From Parachlamydiaceae bacterium (GTDB lineage: Bacteria > Chlamydiota > Chlamydiia > Chlamydiales > Parachlamydiaceae), in NCBI GenBank assembly GCA_013698165.1, contig JACCVN010000076.1:1-5597 (forward strand): a stretch of 5,597 bases of DNA. Reading direction: 5' to 3'. Made by a program: the position numbers and the translations under genes. Below, in pieces: positions 1-5,597 of the stretch. Position 1 is the stretch's first letter, and every line of letters begins with the position of its first letter. The notes beneath the pieces were generated by a model. It was not told where the DNA came from. It was given only the letters and a program-made list of their open reading frames with translations, and made no database searches.

Positions 1-507
1 TAAATAAGTAGTTAGATCAGCACCGGCAAAGGAGCTTGGTTCAAGGCAAGATCCATTGTAACCTTGAAGCATGCCGGTCAAAAATGCAGCTGTTGCTGCA
101 CCACCAGCGTATTGACCTAAATATGCTGCTACTGTGGGAAGGCAGTATTCTGCGGCCAAAGAGATTACAAAGGGGGCAAGAAGTGCGAAAGCAAACTGTC
201 CATCAGGATCTATTTGTGAAAGAGGATGGTTATGCACATAGGTATAGAGATTGGGGCCATCAGCAAAACCAGCGGGATCAGGAGTGATCCACCTGCCAAC
301 ATCAGGGGCATAATAACGCATTCCAAAATAGATGAATCCTGTTTCACTATCGAAGCGTTTACTTGAGAATCTCCAAGGATTATCTACAGTAGTTGGTGTG
401 CTAAAAGTTTCCATTTCGCCAAAAGCTGTGTAACGGTAGCTTTCAACAATTTCACCAGATGTATCTAATAGAGCAACAATGTTTCCAAAAGGATCATGAA
501 TTGGAAC
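1..507 (-). pseudogene. Frameshifted 3' part of the RHS gene: RHS-associated core plus start of variable C-terminal region (runs off window)
   Basis: Translating the minus strand from 507 in the frame one nucleotide shifted from the upstream gene gives 169 codons with no stop, continuing past position 1. It opens with VPIHDPFGNIVALLD, which completes the upstream ...LHGNIF exactly as in intact RHS proteins. It continues with ESYRYTAFGE, NPWRFSSKRFDSETG, YFGMRYYAPDVGRW, ITPDPAGFADGPNLYTYV and PLSQIDPDG, the hallmark RHS-associated core. The two DPxG motifs (residues 77-80 and 100-103 of this segment, 19 residues apart) correspond to the aspartyl-protease-type motif that in studied RHS proteins releases the C-terminal effector. 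From residue 104 the sequence is variable: a hydrophobic stretch (FAFALLAPFVISLAAEY), then Gly/Ala-rich GGAATAAFLTGML. The toxin or effector identity lies outside the window. No good ribosome site precedes the in-frame ATG at 414, so independent translation is unlikely. Alternatives are a sequencing error or a slippage site in a working gene. Confidence 0.88.
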
Positions 508-3500
508 AAAAAATATTGCCATGAAGCTCAAGTGCTATTGCAGCGCCAATTTCAGCCCCACGGCTTATGCCTAAAATCCTAAGTTGAGTGATGTTACCAT
601 CGACTATTGAGCCTATCTCATTTTGACCAAGGTATATGAACTGATTTGTCGCATCACCAATAGTTTTGGTCAGCCTTCGATGGAATGAGTCATACGTGTA
701 AGATGTTATCTGGTTGTCATTTTTGACTTCAATTAACCTCTCGAGCGCATCATAGCGATATTGAATGGTCTCACTGTCTTGTATCTTAGTAATCAGATTT
801 CCGTTTGAGTCATAACAATACTGGCAGTTCGTTTGGTTGAGAAGCTGATTCAGGTCGTTTAGAGCATAGGGCTGCTGATCTTTAGACGTTCGATTAAAAA
901 GTGAATCGTTTTGGTAATGATGGTGTTTAAATCCATTTTCAGATGTCAACTGATAGAGATCATCATATTCATAAGTGTAGGCTAGTCTTCCTAGTGAATC
1001 TGTAACTTGTCTCTGGGTAAGATTGCCTGCAGCGTCAAACCCTTGTGCCGGAATGTTTTCTTGCCAATGAGGAGATTTTGTATTTATGGTTCTTTGGAGA
1101 AGATCATATTCATAAGTAATGGGTCCAGCCTGTCCTATCAACCTTTCACTTGCAACATTCCCTGCTAGGTCATAACCATCATAAGTATGGGTATATAGCA
1201 ATACATTATCGTTGTGTCGTTCTACAGATGTTAAATACTGGGCATTATGTTGGTAATGTACCGTAGAGTGGTCTGGAAGAGTTAAAGAGAGGAACCGATC
1301 TAATTGATCATAAGAATAAGAAAGAATTTGGCCATTGCCCAATGTTTCTTTGACAAGCCTTCCAAAAGAATCGTACGCACGTTTTGTAGTTGAACACTGA
1401 ATATGGTCCTGAACATTAATGAGATGATCTTTAACGTCGTACGCATAACAGTAAAAGAGAGTTTCATCAGATGATTTGTAGGTGCTCAAGCGTCCCAAAA
1501 CATCATATTCATTCAATAGATAGATTCCATTGGGTTTTAATGTTTTTTCTTTTTGTCCATAGATGTTGTAGTAATAATGTGTGTCTTTTTGTTCCTTAGT
1601 TCCTTTAGCTTCGCTGCAGTGCACCATGTTTCCCATGCAGTCATATTCCCACTGAGTGATTACAGTTCTGGGAATATGTTCACTGGAATAAACAGTGCTA
1701 TTAGATTCGATTTTTTTGCCTGATGGATCATAAATATAAGTTTCGCATTGGATGGTCTCACCAAAAAGGTTGAGATGCATCTGGCAGACAACACGCTGAT
1801 GTGTGTCAAAGATGTTTATTTCTTGTTTACCTAGTGGGTCTGTACGTGATTTACGTAAGACCGTTTGTCCTCGATAAGAAAATTGATAATCATAGTCGCA
1901 ATGAGTTACTTTACCTATGGCATCTGTTATCTTTGTCGGTTCGCCTTGAGGATTGTATTCTGTGATTGTTGAGGAGGTTCCTGCTTGAGTAAAAGCGGTA
2001 ACTTGAGTTTGTTTTCCATTAGCATCATAGCAATATTGTTCCTTAAGCAAAACCTGGCCTGTCTGATCTTCAATGCGCTTTTCAATGACACGGTTCAAAA
2101 GGTCAAGTATCTGGATGGTGGCTCTTGAAGAAAGCTCGTCAATTGATTCTACCGTTTTAACTAAACGTCTAAGGCTATCATAATGGTAGCCCGTGACATG
2201 ATCCCCCTTGATCATTTTAATCCGATGACCTGCCCCATCATATTCGTAGCTTGTAATCTGGCCTGCTTCATCTGTTTCTGAGAGCAGTTGCAGTGAGTTG
2301 TAAGATGAACTAGTCGATTTTAAAAGAGTTCCATTTGGATCAAAGGTGTCAGTTTGAATATTTCGGCCAAATGCATCATATGTATAGCCAGTTTGAAGAC
2401 CATTTTTGGCTATTTCACGTTCTAGCAAGCCATCCAAGGTATACGCTTTTCGTTCAACGCTACCATCTGGATATTCGATTTTGTAGGGCTGCCCTCGTAT
2501 CGTGTACAGCTTTTTGATTAATTGTCCCTTTACATCACACTTTGCGATCATATTTCCTAATGCATCATACTCCATGTTCTCTTCAGGAAAAATCAACTCA
2601 TTTCGATCATTATACATCTGAGGAAATTGTGTCTTGATGACATTCCCTAGGGCGTCATAAGTGTACAAAGTTTCTTGACCATAGATGTCAACGGTAGCAA
2701 TTCTTTGGCTTAAAAGGTTATACCGATGACTTGTGATTAGATGAGTGCCATCCTCCCAAATTTCTTCTTCTTTGATAAGGCGATTGGAATAGTCGAAAAG
2801 GAAATTTTTCTGAAGATTTAACGCGGTGTTTTGTTCAGAAATCTTATTTCCATTGTCATCGTATGTGTATAGATTGACTTCTCCTAGGGCATTAACTTCC
2901 TTCGTTACATTTCCAAGCCTGTCATACTCCCAAAAAAGCGTATAAGCCAAGACATTGTCGCTTCCAGATACCTCTTGTTGTAATATTTTCCCTTGCGGTG
3001 AATGGAAATTGACGAGTTTTTTAAGTAAAATATTTGACTTTGATTTTATGTCGTAATAGTACTCTTTAATAACCTGGGGAAGGCCTATTGGGAATTCGGA
3101 GCGTGGAATTGTTATTTTTAGATGCCTTTCAGATACTCCAGCGAGATCTTCCTTGTCCAGCGCAATTCCATCGTCCATCATTTCTTTAATGACAACTCCA
3201 TTGTCGTCATATTCAAAAAATTCCCTTTTTAATATTAAATTGTCACATTGAGTAAAACGCTTTTCAAGCAAGCTGGTCCCAGGATAGTAAGTAGAGTAGA
3301 TTTGCTTGCGGCCATCATCCTCTTGCAAAGGTAAATTCCATCCATCTTTGCTAGAAAGATTCATTTTATAAAAGCATTCACAACCATTTTTTTTAGGTTT
3401 ATTAGTCTTAGGATCTAATGAAACGGAAATTGTATTATTGCCTGTAAGATTGCCCCAAAGTGAATCCTGAGTCACATTTCCAAACCTATCATATTTTAGG

Positions 3501-4981
3501 TTCCGACAAAAAATGATTCCAGAACTATCCTTAAATACTCGGGTCATCAAATTACCTGCTTGACCACTGTCCGTAGCACCCCAAAAGAATTTTTCTACTG
3601 AATGGAGTTTGCTTTGGGTATAATGCAAAATGGAGTCGAGTTTTCCTCCAGACGATGAGTGCTCATACTCCGTTAAATTTCCTGCGGCATCTTTTACAAA
3701 TGTGACTCCCTTGGTATCAGTGGAAAAGTAGCTAAAGGTATGAGTTACAATTGGAGTTTTGTCTGTTCCTACAGGTGATTTTAAATGATGTACTTTTCCC
3801 TTTTGTTTGAAGGTGTTATCCGTATAGTAGTCTATTTCAAGAAAACGTCCCTCGGGCAATCGTTTTTTCGTCAATCGGCCCTTAATGTCATATTTATAAC
3901 TTGTATGTACGGCATTAGAGGGTGTTGAGAAGTGAATTTTTCTGAATAGATCATCTGTACGGTACTTGGCATAACCAGCTTCTGACTCCCAGAATACGTC
4001 CCTATGATAGAATGTGCCTTGATGAGCTAATGTTAACTTATAATCTATTGATCCAATAGGTTTATCAAATTTGTTCAAGGCTTGTAATTTGACAAAATTA
4101 TTATTGCGTTTATCATAGAAATAATTGACTTGGTTGCCATTCGGAAATTTTTCCAGCTTTAGTTGAAATTCACCGCAACGGGAATTATGACGATGAGTTC
4201 TTCCCAGGCGATTAATGTGTGTAAAAAATCTATCAGTGTGAGAGCCAAAGCGAAGAAGGTATTTTTTTTCATTATTATCGTTTATAAGGACAAGTTTAGA
4301 ATTTTTCCAGTTTGTCTGACCGGAAATTTCTCCGGCTCCGCAATTTGTCATCCCTTTATCAAAGAGGCTAGAAGGTAAATAGAAGAAAATGAAATGAGAA
4401 TCTTCACTAGATCTGTATGACATTCCTGAACCACTATCATCCCGATAACCAACATCAATGTGGTGTTTACCTCCAGATGGCGCAACATGCAAAGTTGGTC
4501 TATGTTGAAAATGCCATTTTCTTTCAGAGCTACAGTAAATACGATGTACTTTTAAAGGGTGAGGTCCAGGGACTATTAAATCAATTTGAGAATCAATAAA
4601 TGCCCCTGTGGTTGCGCTTACACAGTTTGAAACTATAGAGCAAGGACCTCCTTCAAGTGTCTTTAGGGCTGTGTTATTTTCGCTTGGCTCTTTTAGGGCA
4701 TAATCAAAACTATCATCTTCATTTTCAAAATCTAGATCAGATTGTTCAAGTGGGGTTTCTGAATCATCTTCAAAATAATCATCTTCAAAGTCAGCAGGGT
4801 CATATTTTACAAATTGACAACCTTCTGGAAGGTCGAAGTCATCCCAATTCATTCCTGAATCAAATCCTTCGTCTTCTTCCTCTGAGCACTCGAGGACATA
4901 TTTCGCTGAAAGTGGATAATGCCCTAGTGATAAACTTAGGATTATGAATAGACAAAATATTTTTCTAGATAGAATGTTCAA
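494..4981 (-). CDS. Secreted RHS/YD-repeat protein, N-terminal and shell portion (truncated by frameshift)
   Basis: The 1495-codon frame encodes an RHS/YD-repeat protein. Residues 1-26 form a Sec-type signal peptide (K/R-containing start, hydrophobic FCLFIILSLSLG, then PLSA before KY). Residues 31-100 are strongly acidic (many D/E, Trp46). Residues 111-150 hold GGPCSIVSNC, then GAFIDSQIDLIVPGPHPL and a RIYCSS motif, resembling the entry module of RHS proteins that precedes the YD shell. Roughly 25 YD repeats follow, for example YDRFGNV (497), WEYDRLGNVTKE (685), LYTYDALGNVIK (773), YEYDGAGHR (913), RAYDSFGRLVKE (1202) and YRYDALERLIEV (1410). In this family such repeats form a beta-cocoon enclosing a C-terminal effector. 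The start is TTG: an in-frame TAA lies ten codons upstream, AGGA sits 4 nt before the TTG, and the first in-frame ATG (codon 44) would lose the signal peptide. The protein ends in FCSNS just where the conserved core should begin, so it is truncated by a frameshift. No PAAR or VgrG-like domain is seen. The family call is secure; export route and target are unknown. Confidence 0.93.
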   Translation of the reverse strand: MNILSRKIFCLFIILSLSLGHYPLSAKYVLECSEEEDEGFDSGMNWDDFDLPEGCQFVKYDPADFEDDYFEDDSETPLEQSDLDFENEDDSFDYALKEPSENNTALKTLEGGPCSIVSNCVSATTGAFIDSQIDLIVPGPHPLKVHRIYCSSERKWHFQHRPTLHVAPSGGKHHIDVGYRDDSGSGMSYRSSEDSHFIFFYLPSSLFDKGMTNCGAGEISGQTNWKNSKLVLINDNNEKKYLLRFGSHTDRFFTHINRLGRTHRHNSRCGEFQLKLEKFPNGNQVNYFYDKRNNNFVKLQALNKFDKPIGSIDYKLTLAHQGTFYHRDVFWESEAGYAKYRTDDLFRKIHFSTPSNAVHTSYKYDIKGRLTKKRLPEGRFLEIDYYTDNTFKQKGKVHHLKSPVGTDKTPIVTHTFSYFSTDTKGVTFVKDAAGNLTEYEHSSSGGKLDSILHYTQSKLHSVEKFFWGATDSGQAGNLMTRVFKDSSGIIFCRNLKYDRFGNVTQDSLWGNLTGNNTISVSLDPKTNKPKKNGCECFYKMNLSSKDGWNLPLQEDDGRKQIYSTYYPGTSLLEKRFTQCDNLILKREFFEYDDNGVVIKEMMDDGIALDKEDLAGVSERHLKITIPRSEFPIGLPQVIKEYYYDIKSKSNILLKKLVNFHSPQGKILQQEVSGSDNVLAYTLFWEYDRLGNVTKEVNALGEVNLYTYDDNGNKISEQNTALNLQKNFLFDYSNRLIKEEEIWEDGTHLITSHRYNLLSQRIATVDIYGQETLYTYDALGNVIKTQFPQMYNDRNELIFPEENMEYDALGNMIAKCDVKGQLIKKLYTIRGQPYKIEYPDGSVERKAYTLDGLLEREIAKNGLQTGYTYDAFGRNIQTDTFDPNGTLLKSTSSSYNSLQLLSETDEAGQITSYEYDGAGHRIKMIKGDHVTGYHYDSLRRLVKTVESIDELSSRATIQILDLLNRVIEKRIEDQTGQVLLKEQYCYDANGKQTQVTAFTQAGTSSTITEYNPQGEPTKITDAIGKVTHCDYDYQFSYRGQTVLRKSRTDPLGKQEINIFDTHQRVVCQMHLNLFGETIQCETYIYDPSGKKIESNSTVYSSEHIPRTVITQWEYDCMGNMVHCSEAKGTKEQKDTHYYYNIYGQKEKTLKPNGIYLLNEYDVLGRLSTYKSSDETLFYCYAYDVKDHLINVQDHIQCSTTKRAYDSFGRLVKETLGNGQILSYSYDQLDRFLSLTLPDHSTVHYQHNAQYLTSVERHNDNVLLYTHTYDGYDLAGNVASERLIGQAGPITYEYDLLQRTINTKSPHWQENIPAQGFDAAGNLTQRQVTDSLGRLAYTYEYDDLYQLTSENGFKHHHYQNDSLFNRTSKDQQPYALNDLNQLLNQTNCQYCYDSNGNLITKIQDSETIQYRYDALERLIEVKNDNQITSYTYDSFHRRLTKTIGDATNQFIYLGQNEIGSIVDGNITQLRILGISRGAEIGAAIALELHGNIFCSNS
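508..513 (-). other. T6 homopolymer at the frameshift point
   Basis: The minus strand reads AAT ATT TTT TGT TCC around this run, giving N-I-F-C-S and a TGA four codons later at 494-496. With five T instead of six it reads AAT ATT TTT GTT CCA, giving N-I-F-V-P-I-H-D-P-F-G-N and the full conserved core. The one-base surplus therefore maps to, or very near, this run. Six T is a plausible place for a replication slip or a base-calling error; it is short for efficient transcriptional slippage. Confidence 0.85.
4904..4981 (-). other. Signal peptide of the RHS protein
   Basis: Codons 1-26 encode a short basic start (MNILSRK), a hydrophobic core (IFCLFIILSLSLG) and a cleavage-like PLSA followed by KYVLE. 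This is a typical type I signal peptide pattern, with Leu at -3 and Ser/Ala at -2/-1 if cut after A26. Cys10 lies inside the hydrophobic core and is not in a lipobox. This implies Sec-dependent export of the RHS protein rather than the direct type VI loading used by PAAR-type RHS proteins. Confidence 0.75.
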
Positions 4982-4985
4982 ATGT

Positions 4986-4989
4986 TCCT
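4986..4989 (-). promoter_or_regulatory. Shine-Dalgarno that supports the TTG start of the RHS gene
   Basis: On the minus strand AGGA is followed by ACAT and then TTG (4981-4979). The 4-base spacer is slightly short but workable. No in-frame ATG or GTG lies between the upstream TAA and this TTG, so this site decides the start and implies modest translation. Confidence 0.55.
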
Positions 4990-5075
4990 GCCGATTTGGA
5001 ATTTGTGTTAAAAATTAAAGTAAGGCATATATGTCAGTTTAGATTTTCGAGTCCACAATAATATTGAGGTAAGCA

Positions 5076-5273
5076 TCAGAGTTGATGTTTTAAAATAATT
5101 GTTAGATTAAAAGTGGCTATTGCGATTCCTTTTCGCTTTGAAAAGTTTGGTTGTAATCGATAAAGAGCATATGTAAGTCCCTGCTGCATATGCAGCGGTG
5201 GACTTAACGGCAAACGAGAATAAAGTCTTAAAAATTTATTTTTGAAATCGTCATTTCTTAATTTTCGAATCAA
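5076..5273 (-). other. Doubtful 65-codon frame over the inverted-repeat patch
   Basis: A minus-strand frame of 65 codons covers this patch, with the peptide centre LHMQQGLTYALYRLQPNF followed by a basic SKRKG stretch. I do not recognise it as a known protein family. It would have to start at TTG with no Shine-Dalgarno upstream, or at the internal ATG that lies inside the palindrome. The opposite strand also has short open stretches, for example GTG-initiated VAIAIPFRFEKFGCNR ending at a TAA at about 5160. This suggests that composition, not selection for coding, keeps the frame open. I consider a repeat element or a decayed gene more likely than a working gene. Confidence 0.3.
5174..5206. repeat. 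Near-perfect inverted repeat (16-bp stem)
   Basis: TAAGTCC (5174-5180) is the exact reverse complement of GGACTTA (5200-5206). Between them lies the perfect 14-bp palindrome GCTGCATATGCAGC (5183-5196). As RNA, the two parts join into one stem of about 16 pairs including one G-U pair (5182/5197), with a single bulged base at 5199 and a small AT loop. There is no T-run on either side, so this is not a standard intrinsic terminator. It could be the core of a small dispersed repeat, an mRNA-stabilising hairpin, or a remnant of a mobile element end. Confidence 0.7.
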
Positions 5274-5306
5274 AAGTAAAAAACATAATAAATTCTATAA
5301 ATAAAA

Positions 5307-5334
5307 TTTTCGCCATAATTAATAGGGGCGATAA
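5307..5334. other. AT-flanked hairpin with CGCC/GGCG stem
   Basis: CGCC (5311-5314) pairs with GGCG (5327-5330). Further A-T pairs lie outside (TTTT at 5307-5310 against ATAAAA, with one mismatch), and the loop is 12 bases. It lies directly beside the second hairpin at 5333-5374. Its role is not evident; it could be part of a bidirectional transcription barrier between the divergent genes. Confidence 0.4.
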
Positions 5335-5374
5335 AAAAGCATTCTGTAATTTAGTGCAGCCAAAGCTTTTTTTT
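5333..5374 (+). terminator. Possible bidirectional terminator-like hairpin
   Basis: AAAAAAGC (5333-5340) pairs with GCTTTTTT (5365-5372), and the T-run extends to 5374. Inside the 24-base loop, CTG (5344-5346) can pair with CAG (5357-5359). The T-run on each strand is terminator-like in both directions. The stem is weak in GC and the loop is long. No plus-strand gene ends upstream within the window, so if it acts, it may block stray transcription toward ileS or antisense transcription toward the RHS promoter. Confidence 0.3.
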
Positions 5375-5411
5375 GTTTCAATTTTTCGTATGAATGATTA
5401 TTATATCCATT

Positions 5412-5417
5412 TATAAC
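5412..5417 (+). promoter_or_regulatory. Candidate -10 box for ileS
   Basis: TATAAC matches the TATAAT consensus at five of six positions and lies 103 bases before the ileS start codon. The -35 position (about 5389-5394, TATGAA) is poor, which chlamydial sigma66 promoters often tolerate. A competing reading uses TTGACC (5432-5437) as -35 with a 17-base spacer to TAGCTA (5455-5460), but that -10 is weak. Neither is certain. Confidence 0.3.
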
Positions 5418-5474
5418 ATATTGTGCGTGGTTTGACCTAGCCCCAAGGCGGAGTTAGCTATGGACACTTTAAAT

Positions 5475-5492
5475 TCGGCATCCGAGTGCCGA
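5475..5492 (+). promoter_or_regulatory. Leader hairpin upstream of ileS
   Basis: TCGGCA (5475-5480) and TGCCGA (5487-5492) form a perfect 6-bp stem with a TCCGAG hexaloop. It ends 28 bases before the ileS ATG and 17 bases before its ribosome site. No T-run follows closely enough for a classical terminator, although TTTTT occurs at 5505-5509. It could affect translation or RNA stability of the leader; its function is inferred only. Confidence 0.4.
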
Positions 5493-5509
5493 TTTACGTT
5501 TAAGTTTTT

Positions 5510-5514
5510 AAGGA
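5510..5514 (+). promoter_or_regulatory. Shine-Dalgarno of ileS
   Basis: AAGGA lies 6 bases before the ATG at 5521 and fixes this codon as the start. Confidence 0.7.
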
Positions 5515-5520
5515 TATCCC

Positions 5521-5597
5521 ATGTTTGCAGAAATCAAAAAAGAAAGTTTCGATGAAAGAGAAGTGCGCATCCTAAAACTCTGGGAAGAGAAAAAAAC
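5521..5597 (+). CDS. ileS: Isoleucyl-tRNA synthetase, N-terminal fragment (cut by window end)
   Basis: The plus strand encodes 25 complete codons, MFAEIKKESFDEREVRILKL then WEEKK, and two bases of the next codon. The pattern F-x-x-R/E-E-x-x-I-L-x-x-W-x-x is the usual start of isoleucyl-tRNA synthetases of the eukaryote-like class used by chlamydiae. There it precedes the FYDGPPFATG and HYGH (HIGH-type) ATP-binding motifs, which would lie beyond the window. The enzyme charges tRNA-Ile with isoleucine in the cytoplasm. The ATG is chosen because AAGGA (5510-5514) lies 6 bases upstream. The upstream leader is about 100 bases from the candidate promoter and has a hairpin and an overlapping short frame. 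Other class I synthetases (valine, leucine) also have an ILxxW-like start, so the exact specificity is likely but not proven from 25 residues. Confidence 0.72.
   Translation, partial: MFAEIKKESFDEREVRILKLWEEKK

Larger units (their letters stand above)
4982..5520. other. Divergent intergenic region without a convincing gene
   Basis: This 539-bp region separates the leftward RHS gene from the rightward ileS. On the RHS side (4982-5075) I see only the AGGA ribosome site (4986-4989, minus) and an AT-rich leader with the palindrome CATATATG (5026-5033), which could hold a weak -10; no good -35 is placed correctly. The middle (about 5090-5215) is more GC-rich than its flanks and contains a long inverted repeat. 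The right part (5216-5420) is very AT-rich and has two hairpins. The last 100 bases are the ileS leader. I see no tRNA cloverleaf, no T-box-like element and no CRISPR. Confidence 0.7.
5460..5555 (+). other. Candidate upstream ORF overlapping the ileS start
   Basis: An ATG at 5460 is preceded by AAGGCGGAG (5445-5453) with a 6-base spacer to the ATG, a ribosome site at least as good as that of ileS. The frame has 31 codons (beginning MDTLNSASECRF) and stops at TGA 5553-5555. That is 33 bases inside ileS and in a different frame. It includes the leader hairpin and one rare ATA isoleucine codon just before the ileS start. It is either a chance frame or a leader peptide that interferes with, or is coupled to, ileS translation. 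No conservation evidence is available. Confidence 0.25.

Noticed and set aside
36..287. Plus-strand 83-codon open frame
   Set aside because: It is the antisense of the RHS core and C-terminal region, which has clear family motifs on the minus strand; no ribosome site or recognisable domain is seen.
412..507. Independent translation restart of the RHS core downstream of the TGA
   Set aside because: The ATG overlapping the stop (497-495) is in the third frame and meets a stop soon after; the first in-frame ATG (414-412) has only a weak GGCGAA context and would remove the first core motif.
506..514. Programmed ribosomal frameshift
   Set aside because: Restoring the frame needs a +1 shift. I see no upstream Shine-Dalgarno-like stimulator, no stop codon at the slip site as in prfB, and T6 is short for polymerase slippage. 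Kept only as an alternative in the findings.
1100..4000. Repeated YD motifs as a DNA repeat array
   Set aside because: The repetition is at protein level only; codons and spacing differ between copies, as is normal for YD-repeat proteins.
4163..4947. Three plus-strand frames (71, 60 and 96 codons) and a 60-codon frame at 2335-2517
   Set aside because: All are shadows of the intact minus-strand RHS frame, with compositions that mirror it (for example Asn/Leu/Gln-rich peptides opposite the acidic segment).
5174..5206. Inverted repeat as an intrinsic terminator
   Set aside because: No T-rich tract follows on either strand.
5430..5500. tRNA gene or T-box leader before ileS
   Set aside because: No cloverleaf, T-arm TTCRANNC pattern or acceptor pairing can be built, and there is no T-box-like conserved motif or antiterminator; such leaders are mainly a feature of Firmicutes.

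Overview
The window looks like part of a chromosome from an environmental (amoeba-associated) chlamydia, order Parachlamydiales. I base this on three things. The base composition is AT-rich. The right edge carries the start of an isoleucyl-tRNA synthetase of the eukaryote-like class found in chlamydiae. The long RHS/YD-repeat protein has an N-terminal signal peptide followed by a Cys-containing module (GGPCSIVSNC at residues 111-120) that I associate with chlamydial RHS proteins. The family calls come from motifs; the taxonomic call is an inference and was not checked against a database.

Layout: positions 1-4981 (minus strand) are essentially one gene. It encodes a secreted RHS/YD-repeat polypeptide that starts at a TTG codon at 4981 and reads toward position 1. 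After 1495 codons it meets a TGA at 494-496, but this stop is reached only because of a run of six T (minus strand, 513-508). With one T fewer, the frame continues without a stop to the window edge (507 to 1, 169 further codons). That downstream frame encodes the most conserved part of the family, the RHS-associated core with the paired DPxG motifs, and then a hydrophobic, Gly/Ala-rich variable C-terminal region. The gene is therefore split by a 1-nt frameshift between its YD-repeat shell and its core/effector end.

Positions 4982-5520 are a divergent intergenic region with no convincing gene. It holds a strong imperfect inverted repeat (5174-5206) inside a more GC-rich patch that looks like a small repeat or a gene remnant, then two AT-rich hairpins (5307-5374), and then the leader of the rightward gene. 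That leader has a possible -10 box, a small hairpin, and an unexpected out-of-frame short ORF with a very good Shine-Dalgarno.

Positions 5521-5597 (plus strand) are the first 25 codons of the putative ileS, cut by the window end. The two genes diverge and have no evident functional link: one is a housekeeping tRNA synthetase, the other a surface or secreted polymorphic-toxin-type protein.
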